A DNA stretch of 37,128 bases from Candidatus Vogelbacteria bacterium (GCA_903864935.1 CAIPHT010000006.1:1-37128), one strand, 5' to 3'. Shown: positions 1 through 6,626, counted from the stretch's first letter. Notes: a model not told the origin generated them from the letters alone. Translations and numbers: made by a program.

Positions 1-33
1 ATCCCGCGCAACGGCTTGGCCGTTGCGCGGGAT
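1..33. terminator. Perfect 15-bp inverted repeat, 3-nt loop; likely terminator for the minus-strand gene 48-398
   Basis: ATCCCGCGCAACGGC-TTG-GCCGTTGCGCGGGAT. Confidence 0.75.
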
Positions 34-47
34 TTTGGTGGGACAGG

Positions 48-398
48 TCAGGATTTGGCCACAAGGATCTTTGTACCTTTTGACGCTTTGAAGAGCGCTC
101 CGAGCAATTCGCTTGTTTCTGTCGTCCGAGCCTGTCGACTGCCGAAATATTCGTCCTGGTTCCCTGGATCATGATAGGTCTCGTCTTTCCAGGTCATGAC
201 CAATTCAACCCCTTCGGTGTCTTTCTCTTCGACTTGAACTTTCTCGAATGGTATCGAAAGGGGAACGGCAACATTTTCCCCCTCAGGCACTGCCAGTGCA
301 TAGACTGTTGCCGGTTTGGAGAGAATCCACTTCTGTGGCTCGAACCAGACCTCGGTCACTAGGTAGCGTAATACTCTCTCTGTTGCTGTAGCGGGCAT
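48..398 (-). CDS. Hypothetical protein, 116 aa
   Basis: ORF with AAGGAGG SD and a TTGACA-N17-TTAAAT promoter upstream on the minus strand. Confidence 0.75.
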   Translation of the reverse strand: MPATATERVLRYLVTEVWFEPQKWILSKPATVYALAVPEGENVAVPLSIPFEKVQVEEKDTEGVELVMTWKDETYHDPGNQDEYFGSRQARTTETSELLGALFKASKGTKILVAKS

Positions 399-455
399 TT
401 TGTCGCCTCCTTATGTTATGTTTGTCCAGTAAATCAAGTCAAAGCATCTAAATTT

Positions 456-484
456 ATTTAAGCAGAGTAAATATTTCTTGTCAA
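456..484 (-). promoter_or_regulatory. Sigma70-type promoter for gene 48-398
   Basis: Minus strand TTGACA-N17-TTAAAT. Confidence 0.6.
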
Positions 485-520
485 GTATTGTAAAAAAATA
501 ATCCATTGTATAATGAAGGG

Positions 521-1546
521 ATGAAAATACAATTTTTTGAGTTAGAAGATTGGGAGAAGGATCATATCGAGAAGCTTGCCTTGTCTGGTGAAGTTAGTTT
601 TATCGACGGGAGTTTGAACGAAGCAAAAATTCCTTTTGACACAAGCGCCGAGATTATCTCAATTTTTGTAAACTCGGTGATTAATGAAGGAGTCCTGTCT
701 CGTTTACCTAATCTAAAAATGATTGCCACTCGCTCTACTGGTTATGACCATATCGATATCGAGGCCTGCAAGGCGAAGGGTGTCGTCGTAGCGACTGTGC
801 CTAGCTATGGTGAAGATACTGTTGCTGAATATACTTTTGCCTTAATGCTCAATCTCTCGCGCAAGGTGGGCGAGAGTAGTGAACGTATTAAAGAGACGGG
901 CAGTTTTAGTCTCTCTGGTTTACGCGGCTTCGATCTCAAAGGTAAAACTCTCGGCGTGGTGGGTACCGGCAAGATTGGTAAGAATGTTATTGAGATTGCC
1001 ACCGGCTTCAATATGAATATTATCGCTTATGATAAATTTCCTGATGAGGCTTATGCGACGAAGATGAACTATAAATATCTCACTCTTGATGAAGTCCTCG
1101 CTCAAGCCGATATTGTGACTCTGCATGTACCATATCTGCCCGAGAATCATCACCTGATCAATGCTGATGCTCTCTCTAAAATGAAAAAGGGTGCTTATCT
1201 TATCAACACCGCTCGTGGGGCATTGGTTGAGACGGACGCCTTACTCAAGAGTTTGAAAGAGGGCACTCTTGCCCCGGGGAAAGCGGGGTTGGCTGGAGCT
1301 GGTCTTGATGTTTTAGAGGAGGAGGGGGTGATTAAAGATGAACTTAATTTCTTAACCGGCTCTCATCCAGGCGAACATGATATTAAGGTGGTACTCGAGA
1401 ATCATATGTTGATTGATATGCCCAATGTTATCATTACTCCCCACAACGCCTTCAACACTTGGGAGGCGCTCCAACGTATTTTGAATACAACGGTTACCAA
1501 TGTCTCCAATTTTGTCGCTGGCCAGCCAGTCAATCTCGTTAAGTAG
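521..1546 (+). CDS. D-isomer specific 2-hydroxyacid dehydrogenase (D-lactate dehydrogenase-like)
   Basis: GVVGTGKIGKNV Rossmann motif, NTARGALVETDALL, GAGLDVLEEEG, NVIITPHNAF. Start placed at ATG 521 (TATAAT at 509-514) rather than TTG 506. Confidence 0.9.
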   Translation: MKIQFFELEDWEKDHIEKLALSGEVSFIDGSLNEAKIPFDTSAEIISIFVNSVINEGVLSRLPNLKMIATRSTGYDHIDIEACKAKGVVVATVPSYGEDTVAEYTFALMLNLSRKVGESSERIKETGSFSLSGLRGFDLKGKTLGVVGTGKIGKNVIEIATGFNMNIIAYDKFPDEAYATKMNYKYLTLDEVLAQADIVTLHVPYLPENHHLINADALSKMKKGAYLINTARGALVETDALLKSLKEGTLAPGKAGLAGAGLDVLEEEGVIKDELNFLTGSHPGEHDIKVVLENHMLIDMPNVIITPHNAFNTWEALQRILNTTVTNVSNFVAGQPVNLVK

Positions 1547-1554
1547 CCCACCTA

Positions 1555-1583
1555 TTGGCAATTTTGTCAAATAGGTGTAGAGT
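1555..1583 (+). promoter_or_regulatory. Promoter TTGGCA-N17-TAGAGT
   Basis: Near-copy of the promoter at 1743-1771 (shared TCAAAWAGGTGTARAGTCT). Confidence 0.55.
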
Positions 1584-1618
1584 CTAGGGTGGAAGACAAC
1601 CAAGAAAGGAATTTGATC

Positions 1619-1684
1619 ATGCCGTACGGATTCGTGCTTTTTTGCGTCGTCGTGCCGAAGTGGGTGAGCCGGCTCATCCGCTAG
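1619..1684 (+). CDS. Micro-ORF, 21 aa: MPYGFVLFCVVVPKWVSRLIR
   Basis: AAAGGAA SD, own promoter and own terminator; hydrophobic peptide with basic tail. Confidence 0.5.
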   Translation: MPYGFVLFCVVVPKWVSRLIR

Positions 1685-1703
1685 CCCTCCCCCATTCGCC
1701 CCA

Positions 1704-1740
1704 CCCGCCAGAACTCTCACGAGGCTCTGGCGGGGTTTCT
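1704..1740 (+). terminator. Rho-independent terminator
   Basis: CCCGCCAGA...TCTGGCGGGGTTTCTG. Confidence 0.7.
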
Positions 1741-1742
1741 GT

Positions 1743-1771
1743 TTGGCAAAAGTTTTCAAAAGGTGTAAAGT
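1743..1771 (+). promoter_or_regulatory. Promoter TTGGCA-N17-TAAAGT
   Basis: Same layout as 1555-1583. Confidence 0.55.
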
Positions 1772-1848
1772 CTTAATCAGAAGGTCTTCAAATCTTGTGT
1801 TTTCAAACAACTCGACTCCCTCCAGGGGGTTAGGAAAGGGAACTTGCC

Positions 1849-2346
1849 ATGTTGCTCGCCTATATTATTATCCGTATTTTGGGGGATGTTTTGATTGTTG
1901 GCGCTCTGGTCGCCCTTATGGTCTGCGACCATTACAGCTCAGGGCGATTGTCCAAGACCTTGCGTCTGATGGACGTTGCTGTTTGTGGCATCTTTGTCTT
2001 GGTATTGTTCCTCGTCAATCGTGCCATGGATTATCCTGGCTGGGTCGCCCTTGCCAATTGTTTTGCGGCGGTGCGCATCGAGCAATACCTTTGGTATGTC
2101 GGGCCATTTCAACCAGTGCGCGCTTGGTGGGTGACCTATCGCCAAGAGTGTTGGGCGAGGAAACTCCAGTGGTATGACGAGGAGGGGATTCCTGATGCCC
2201 AGCAACACTTCTATGAAATGGACGCTGATGAGAACCCCGGCTGCCGGGCCTGTAATCGCCGATACTACCGAGCCGAGGCCCGCGTCAAGAAGTTGGAGAA
2301 GCGACGAGAGTCCCTCAAAAACAAGATGGCGGCAATCGTCCCGTGA
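1849..2346 (+). CDS. Hypothetical membrane protein, 165 aa
   Basis: N-terminal hydrophobic segments, GGAAAGGG SD preceded by CCCTCCAGGGGG hairpin, terminator downstream. Confidence 0.75.
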   Translation: MLLAYIIIRILGDVLIVGALVALMVCDHYSSGRLSKTLRLMDVAVCGIFVLVLFLVNRAMDYPGWVALANCFAAVRIEQYLWYVGPFQPVRAWWVTYRQECWARKLQWYDEEGIPDAQQHFYEMDADENPGCRACNRRYYRAEARVKKLEKRRESLKNKMAAIVP

Positions 2347-2360
2347 TGATGGCCATCAGC

Positions 2361-2420
2361 CCCGCCCTCGACCTGCAGTGCAGAAACCCTGCCTAGGTCG
2401 AAGGCGGGTTTTCTGTTTTT
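2361..2420 (+). terminator. Rho-independent terminator
   Basis: CCCGCCCTCGACCT...AGGTCGAAGGCGGGTTTTCTGTTTTTT. Confidence 0.8.
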
Positions 2421-2441
2421 TAAATCAAATAAGCACTAATT

Positions 2442-2508
2442 ATTTTCTCACGGTCGTGAAAATATTGTTAGCACTAAAAAACTTCACGGTCGTAGATTTT
2501 TTTAGTGC
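2442..2508 (+). promoter_or_regulatory. Two ACGGTCGT palindromes with flanking inverted arms upstream of tgt
   Basis: TCACGGTCGTGA at 2448-2459; CACGGTCGTA at 2485-2494 flanked by GCACTAAAAAA (2471-2481) and TTTTTTAGTGC (2498-2508). Confidence 0.6.
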
Positions 2509-2545
2509 GGGTGCAATTTCAGTGTTGTTTTGCTAAGATACTCTT

Positions 2546-3874
2546 GTGAAAGAATTTGGTTTCAAAATTGAGAAGAAAATTCCTGGCCGTCTTGGGCGAG
2601 CGGGGGTCATTACCACACCTCACGGAGAGATCAAAACTCCGGCTTTTGTGACCGTGGGAACTAAGGCGACTGTTAAAGCTCTGACACCAGAAATGGTAAA
2701 TAGTTTGGGTGCCCAAGTTGTGCTCTCTAACACTTATCATTTATATCTCCAACCTGGCGATGAACTTGTCGCTAAAGCGGGAGGTCTTCATAAATTTATG
2801 AATTGGGATGGTCCCATGATGACCGATTCGGGCGGCTTCCAAGTTTTCTCGCTTGGTGCGGCTTTTGGTGAAGGCGGAGTATCTAAATTTGCAAAAGAAG
2901 GTGTGCAGAAAATTGATGGCGGAGAGAAGTTGGACTTCGATGAGCCCGGAAGTCCAACTTCGCATAGCCAGAAATTAGCTAAAATTGACGAAGACGGCGT
3001 CACTTTTAAATCACACATAGATGGTTCGGAGCATCGCTTCACTCCCGAACGTTCAATGCAGATTCAACACAACTTAGGCGCCGATATTATTTTTGCTTTT
3101 GACGAATGCACTTCGCCATCGGCCGACTATGATTATCAGAAACAGGCCATGGAGCGAACACATCGTTGGGCAGAGAGAAGTTTAGCAGAGCACCAGCGTC
3201 TGCTTCAGGAGCAAGAAGCTCCCTCTCAAAAAGTCCTCGGATCTCCTCGCGATGCTCGGCCAGACATTTTTGATAGGGACTTCTTGTCTCCTTCGCTCGG
3301 CCAGACATTTTCATCAGGAACTTCTTCTCACCCCGCTTTGTTCGGAATTGTTCAAGGTGGCCGTCATCAAGATTTGAGAGAAGAAAGTGCCCGCGTAATT
3401 GGTGGGATGGATTTTGACGGCTTCGGTATTGGTGGCTCATTTGATAAAGAAGATATGGGTACAGCTGTGGGTTGGGTCTCGGCGATCCTTCCCGAAGATA
3501 AACCTCGTCACTTGCTCGGTATTGGCGAGCCTGAAGATATTATTGAGGGGGTTAAGAATGGCGCTGATACTTTTGATTGTGTTACTCCCACCCGTATGGC
3601 CCGTAACGGCACCCTTATTACCAAGGCTGGGAGGTTAAATATTTTGAATGCTCAATATCGTGAAGACTTCACACCAATTGAAGAAGGTTGTGGTTGTTAT
3701 ACTTGTTCACCCCGCCCGGATGGCGGGGCACGTTATACTCGTGCCTATCTCGCCCATCTCTTCCGCGCCAAAGAAATGTTGGCCGGCACTTTGGCCTCGG
3801 TGCATAATCTCTATTTTCTCATCAACCTCACCAATCAAATCCGTGAGAAGATTCTCAAAGGGGAGGAGTTTTAG
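2546..3874 (+). CDS. tgt: tRNA-guanine transglycosylase, with three apparent insertions
   Basis: DSGGFQVFSL, FGIVQGGRHQDLR, FDCVTPTRMARNG, CGCYTC zinc site; GTG start 6 nt after TAAGAT. Confidence 0.93.
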   Translation: MKEFGFKIEKKIPGRLGRAGVITTPHGEIKTPAFVTVGTKATVKALTPEMVNSLGAQVVLSNTYHLYLQPGDELVAKAGGLHKFMNWDGPMMTDSGGFQVFSLGAAFGEGGVSKFAKEGVQKIDGGEKLDFDEPGSPTSHSQKLAKIDEDGVTFKSHIDGSEHRFTPERSMQIQHNLGADIIFAFDECTSPSADYDYQKQAMERTHRWAERSLAEHQRLLQEQEAPSQKVLGSPRDARPDIFDRDFLSPSLGQTFSSGTSSHPALFGIVQGGRHQDLREESARVIGGMDFDGFGIGGSFDKEDMGTAVGWVSAILPEDKPRHLLGIGEPEDIIEGVKNGADTFDCVTPTRMARNGTLITKAGRLNILNAQYREDFTPIEEGCGCYTCSPRPDGGARYTRAYLAHLFRAKEMLAGTLASVHNLYFLINLTNQIREKILKGEEF

Positions 3875-3903
3875 TTTTATTGTAAATCTTATATAATTGC
3901 TGT

Positions 3904-4707
3904 ATGGAAAATCTAGATCAAAAAACGCCTCGACTCCTGACCCCGGAAGAAATCGCCGGCTTAGAGGGAAACGGCGTTATAGTCATCGAAGACCGACCAG
4001 AAATTTGTTATTTGAAGTGTGACCAAGAAAAGAATCTCAAAAGGGCTATGGCTAGAGGGACCATTATCATAACTAAGCCAGCAGTAGTTTTAACGGGGAA
4101 AAGGGCTGACGGTGGGGAAGAGAAATCTGACAATATTCCTAGCCTAGAAGGGTCAATAAATTTACTTATTGAAAGGAACAGATCCTTAGGGGGCTACATT
4201 GATTTAGAAAAATTTAAAGATACTCCTCCGACAGATAGGGGTGTGATAAAAAACGACGAAGACGCAGATTATGATTCTGTTTTTTATGTTATTGGCCACT
4301 GGAATAATATTTTGTTCATGAAAGCCTTTCTCCCCGAAGATATTGCATTTAAAGAAGTTTTTCTCCTAAATGAGCCAACTAGTTCTCAAGATGAATGGCT
4401 CAAAATCAAAATGCTGGAGCACTTTTCTTCAACGTATTTAGAACCGCGAGGCAGATCAAAAAGTTTTTATGAGGAACATGGCTTGGAAGAGGATTCCTTG
4501 AGAATATTAGAAGATCTTGATTTTTTGAAAGAGGCTACGGGGGCTCGTGTTGGGAAAGTCGTTGAAGAAAATTTTAGCGGTGACTGGGAAGTCTTTCAGA
4601 AAAGCTGGCGGGAATTTTACCATGATTGGTGGCCAACTCAATTTCAGAAGATGATGGCTTGTCAAGAAAAGGTTATTGAATGGTTACAAACGATTGTTAA
4701 GAAGTAG
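3904..4707 (+). CDS. Hypothetical protein, 267 aa
   Basis: ORF; TATAAT-N6-ATG start; followed by terminator. Confidence 0.75.
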   Translation: MENLDQKTPRLLTPEEIAGLEGNGVIVIEDRPEICYLKCDQEKNLKRAMARGTIIITKPAVVLTGKRADGGEEKSDNIPSLEGSINLLIERNRSLGGYIDLEKFKDTPPTDRGVIKNDEDADYDSVFYVIGHWNNILFMKAFLPEDIAFKEVFLLNEPTSSQDEWLKIKMLEHFSSTYLEPRGRSKSFYEEHGLEEDSLRILEDLDFLKEATGARVGKVVEENFSGDWEVFQKSWREFYHDWWPTQFQKMMACQEKVIEWLQTIVKK

Positions 4708-4721
4708 TATCCTCTAAATTT

Positions 4722-4764
4722 CGCCCCGTCGCTTGCCGTAAGATGAGTCACGGGGCGGTTTTTG
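4722..4764 (+). terminator. Terminator T0 of the array
   Basis: CGCCCCGTCGCTTGCCGTAAGATGAGTCACGGGGCGGTTTTTG. Confidence 0.8.
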
Positions 4765-4773
4765 TTTACCAAA

Positions 4774-4809
4774 TGTTACTCATTTCGACGGTCGTCTAAA
4801 AAGGTAACA
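4774..4809 (+). promoter_or_regulatory. GACGGTCGTC palindrome with TGTTAC/GTAACA arms
   Basis: Core 4787-4796, arms 4774-4779 and 4804-4809, both spaced 7 nt. Confidence 0.6.
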
Positions 4810-4833
4810 AAATTTACAATTGCAAAAAATGTT
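4806..4833. repeat. 28-nt post-terminator repeat, variant copy
   Basis: AACAAAATTTACAATTGCAAAAAATGTT; related copies at 5149, 5921, 6430. Confidence 0.7.
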
Positions 4834-4839
4834 ACTAAT

Positions 4840-4868
4840 TTGACATGATAAATCAGGAGTGACATATT
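4840..4868 (+). promoter_or_regulatory. Promoter TTGACA-N17-CATATT
   Basis: Same layout at 6033-6061. Confidence 0.65.
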
Positions 4869-4918
4869 AGAGGGCAGAATGTAACCAACGCCTCGAAAGG
4901 GGAAAGGAAATATTGATC

Positions 4919-5074
4919 ATGGATATTCCCGAGAAAGAGACCCAGGAAGACGCCCTTGCCAGGTACAAGAGGCTCCTCGATGAGGGGGAAATCACCCAAG
5001 AAGATTACCGAGCCTTGTGCTCTCACCGGCAATTGAAAGATGCCCTGACTGGGGCTGGTCGCCAGACATTGTGA
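4919..5074 (+). CDS. Orphan small ORF 1, 51 aa, SHOCT-like
   Basis: MDIPEKETQEDALARYKRLLDEGEITQEDYRALCSHRQLKDALTGAGRQTL; AAAGGAA SD; not in the supplied track because it is under 60 aa. Confidence 0.65.
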   Translation: MDIPEKETQEDALARYKRLLDEGEITQEDYRALCSHRQLKDALTGAGRQTL

Positions 5075-5104
5075 GATTGTCGTGGCGTCCCACATCCATA
5101 TCTT

Positions 5105-5141
5105 CGCGACGTTCTCCATAAGGAGCACGTCGCGGTTTTTG
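5105..5141 (+). terminator. Terminator T1, different stem but same tail
   Basis: CGCGACGTTCTCCATAAGGAGCACGTCGCGGTTTTTG. Confidence 0.8.
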
Positions 5142-5148
5142 TTTACTG

Positions 5149-5176
5149 AACAAAATTTACAATCGTAAAAAATGTT
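5149..5176. repeat. 28-nt post-terminator repeat
   Basis: AACAAAATTTACAATCGTAAAAAATGTT, identical at 5921 and 6430. Confidence 0.8.
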
Positions 5177-5187
5177 TAGTTAAGAAA

Positions 5188-5223
5188 AGGTAACACTCGT
5201 GACGGTCGTCAGCAGTGTTACCT
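5188..5223 (+). promoter_or_regulatory. 36-nt extended palindrome with GACGGTCGTC core
   Basis: AGGTAACACT-cgt-GACGGTCGTC-agc-AGTGTTACCT. Confidence 0.7.
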
Positions 5224-5225
5224 AT

Positions 5226-5254
5226 TTGACAGAAGAGAGAAGACAGGATATTTT
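5226..5254 (+). promoter_or_regulatory. Promoter TTGACA-N17-TATTTT
   Basis: Same layout at 5564-5592. Confidence 0.65.
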
Positions 5255-5289
5255 GGAAGAAGAGTTGCAACAAGGAAAGGGTGGTATTA

Positions 5290-5492
5290 TGCCAGGATAT
5301 ACAAAAGAAGGCGTTGAGAGGAACTTCTTGGGTAAGGAGGTAACGATTAATGTCTCTGGCCAGAAGATTGTCGGGAGAATTACTTCTTCCGCCGAAGACG
5401 ACCAGCCATTTTATTGCCTTTCTGTTACCACCCCTACTGGGGCCGTTGTTTCAGTTGATGTCGCCGACATCAGCCAGGTCAAAAGGAAATAA
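5290..5492 (+). CDS. Orphan small ORF 2, 67 aa
   Basis: MPGYTKEGVERNFLGKEVTINVSGQKIVGRITSS...; start chosen at 5290, after GGAAAGG. Confidence 0.65.
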
Positions 5493-5505
5493 TTGTGTCG
5501 CTTTT

Positions 5506-5542
5506 GAGGCCACCCCAGGGGAAAGGGGTGGCCGTTGTTCAT
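5506..5542 (+). terminator. Terminator T2
   Basis: GGCCACCCC-AGGGGAAA-GGGGTGGCC followed by a weak T tract. Confidence 0.6.
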
Positions 5543-5563
5543 AATCTTTATTTCCTAATTCAT

Positions 5564-5592
5564 TTGACAGAATAAATTAGACAGGATATTTT
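5564..5592 (+). promoter_or_regulatory. Promoter TTGACA-N17-TATTTT
   Basis: Consensus -35, N17, near-consensus -10. Confidence 0.65.
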
Positions 5593-5640
5593 GGAGGGCA
5601 GAATGTAGCCAACGCCTCGAAAGGGGAAAGGAATAGTATT

Positions 5641-5853
5641 ATGGCCACTAAAAAGAAAATGGGACTTACACCCGTTCGCGTTACCCATCCTGTTTTACCA
5701 ACAGCAAAAGATCTTGTTGAAGGGCTTTATCGGATATGCCGTATTTCTTGGCAGGAGTGCCAGGATATCAAAGATGCCATCGACCGGGACAGGAAAGAAT
5801 CATTACAGAGCGGAGCTGCTGCCTACCGAGACCGTGGATCTGGCAGGGGATGA
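5641..5853 (+). CDS. Orphan small ORF 3, 70 aa
   Basis: Leader GGCAGAATGTAGCCAACGCCTCGAAAGGGGAAAGGAA shared with ORF 1; terminator downstream. Confidence 0.65.
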   Translation: MATKKKMGLTPVRVTHPVLPTAKDLVEGLYRICRISWQECQDIKDAIDRDRKESLQSGAAAYRDRGSGRG

Positions 5854-5870
5854 TGATTTACTTCTCTTCT

Positions 5871-5914
5871 CGCCCCGTTGCTTGCCGTAAGGTGAGCCAC
5901 GGGGCGGTTTTTGT
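5871..5914 (+). terminator. Terminator T3
   Basis: CGCCCCGTTGCTTGCCGTAAGGTGAGCCACGGGGCGGTTTTTG. Confidence 0.85.
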
Positions 5915-5920
5915 TTACTA

Positions 5921-5948
5921 AACAAAATTTACAATCGTAAAAAATGTT
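5921..5948. repeat. 28-nt post-terminator repeat
   Basis: Identical to 5149-5176. Confidence 0.8.
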
Positions 5949-5989
5949 AACAAAATTGACGATCGGCGGAGATTGATAACAAATTCCAA

Positions 5990-6027
5990 TATGTACAAAA
6001 TCAGACGGCCGTCCAAAAGTGTACATA
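5990..6027 (+). promoter_or_regulatory. GACGGCCGTC palindrome with TATGTACA/TGTACATA arms
   Basis: Core 6004-6013, arms each 6 nt away; weaker site GACGATCGGC at 5958-5967. Confidence 0.7.
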
Positions 6028-6032
6028 AATAT

Positions 6033-6061
6033 TTGACAGAACAAACTAGGAGTGACATATT
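6033..6061 (+). promoter_or_regulatory. Promoter TTGACA-N17-CATATT
   Basis: Same spacing and -10 as 4840-4868. Confidence 0.65.
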
Positions 6062-6111
6062 AGAAGGCAGAATGTAACCAACACCCTCTAGGAGGGGGAA
6101 GGAATATCTTT

Positions 6112-6351
6112 ATGTGCGGACAACATGGTTTTCCGCCTTCGTCGACCGTTGCTGTCCCGGTGGCACTCGTAGAGAAGAAGAATTTCATGGGCCTGCTGGT
6201 GGACGCGCAAAACCGTGACCGAATCTACGTTCTTCTTATCCAAATGAAGGACACTGACCGCATTAGCCAGGAGGAATATGCTTTTCTCTATAAGGCCCTT
6301 GTGGACAAAATTGATTTGGTTATTGAGACCGAGAAGTCATGGTCACAGTAA
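6112..6351 (+). CDS. Orphan small ORF 4, 79 aa
   Basis: Leader with CCCTCTAGGAGGG hairpin then GGAAGGAA SD; terminator T4. Confidence 0.7.
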   Translation: MCGQHGFPPSSTVAVPVALVEKKNFMGLLVDAQNRDRIYVLLIQMKDTDRISQEEYAFLYKALVDKIDLVIETEKSWSQ

Positions 6352-6379
6352 CCGATTTCTGCGGTCACTCATCTCTCTT

Positions 6380-6422
6380 CGCCCCGTTGCTTGCCGTAAG
6401 GTGGGCCACGGGGCGGTTTTTG
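6380..6422 (+). terminator. Terminator T4
   Basis: CGCCCCGTTGCTTGCCGTAAGGTGGGCCACGGGGCGGTTTTTG. Confidence 0.85.
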
Positions 6423-6429
6423 TTTACTG

Positions 6430-6457
6430 AACAAAATTTACAATCGTAAAAAATGTT
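6430..6457. repeat. 28-nt post-terminator repeat
   Basis: Identical to 5149-5176. Confidence 0.8.
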
Positions 6458-6471
6458 AAGTAGTTTTCAGG

Positions 6472-6547
6472 ACTAACTATAATATGACGACCGCACTAAA
6501 ATAGTTAGTATTAATAAAAACAAGACGGCCGTCTCGGAAGTGTTAAT
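6472..6547 (+). promoter_or_regulatory. Two palindromic sites upstream of uvrB
   Basis: ACTAACTA (6472-6479)/TAGTTAGT (6502-6509) around GACGACCGCA; AGACGGCCGTCT at 6523-6534 with ATTAATA/TGTTAAT arms. Confidence 0.65.
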
Positions 6548-6626
6548 ATGTGATTTTCCAAAAAGGGAAATTTGTGGTATTGTGTGGATTCTTGTATTAA
6601 AGAAGAGTAAAAATAAGAACGAAGAA

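Noticed and set aside
4722-6457. Integron attC-like cassette array
   Set aside because: Units carry individual promoters and terminators, no integrase is visible in the window, and I could not identify consistent attC R/L core sites; kept only as a recombination-by-flanks hypothesis.
4774-6547. CRISPR array
   Set aside because: Repeats are few, irregularly spaced, interrupted by ORFs, and no cas genes are present.
6472-6547. Classical LexA SOS box at uvrB
   Set aside because: GACGRYCGTC does not match the E. coli (CTGT-N8-ACAG) or Gram-positive (GAAC-N4-GTTC) LexA motifs; a damage-regulon role is only inferred from position.
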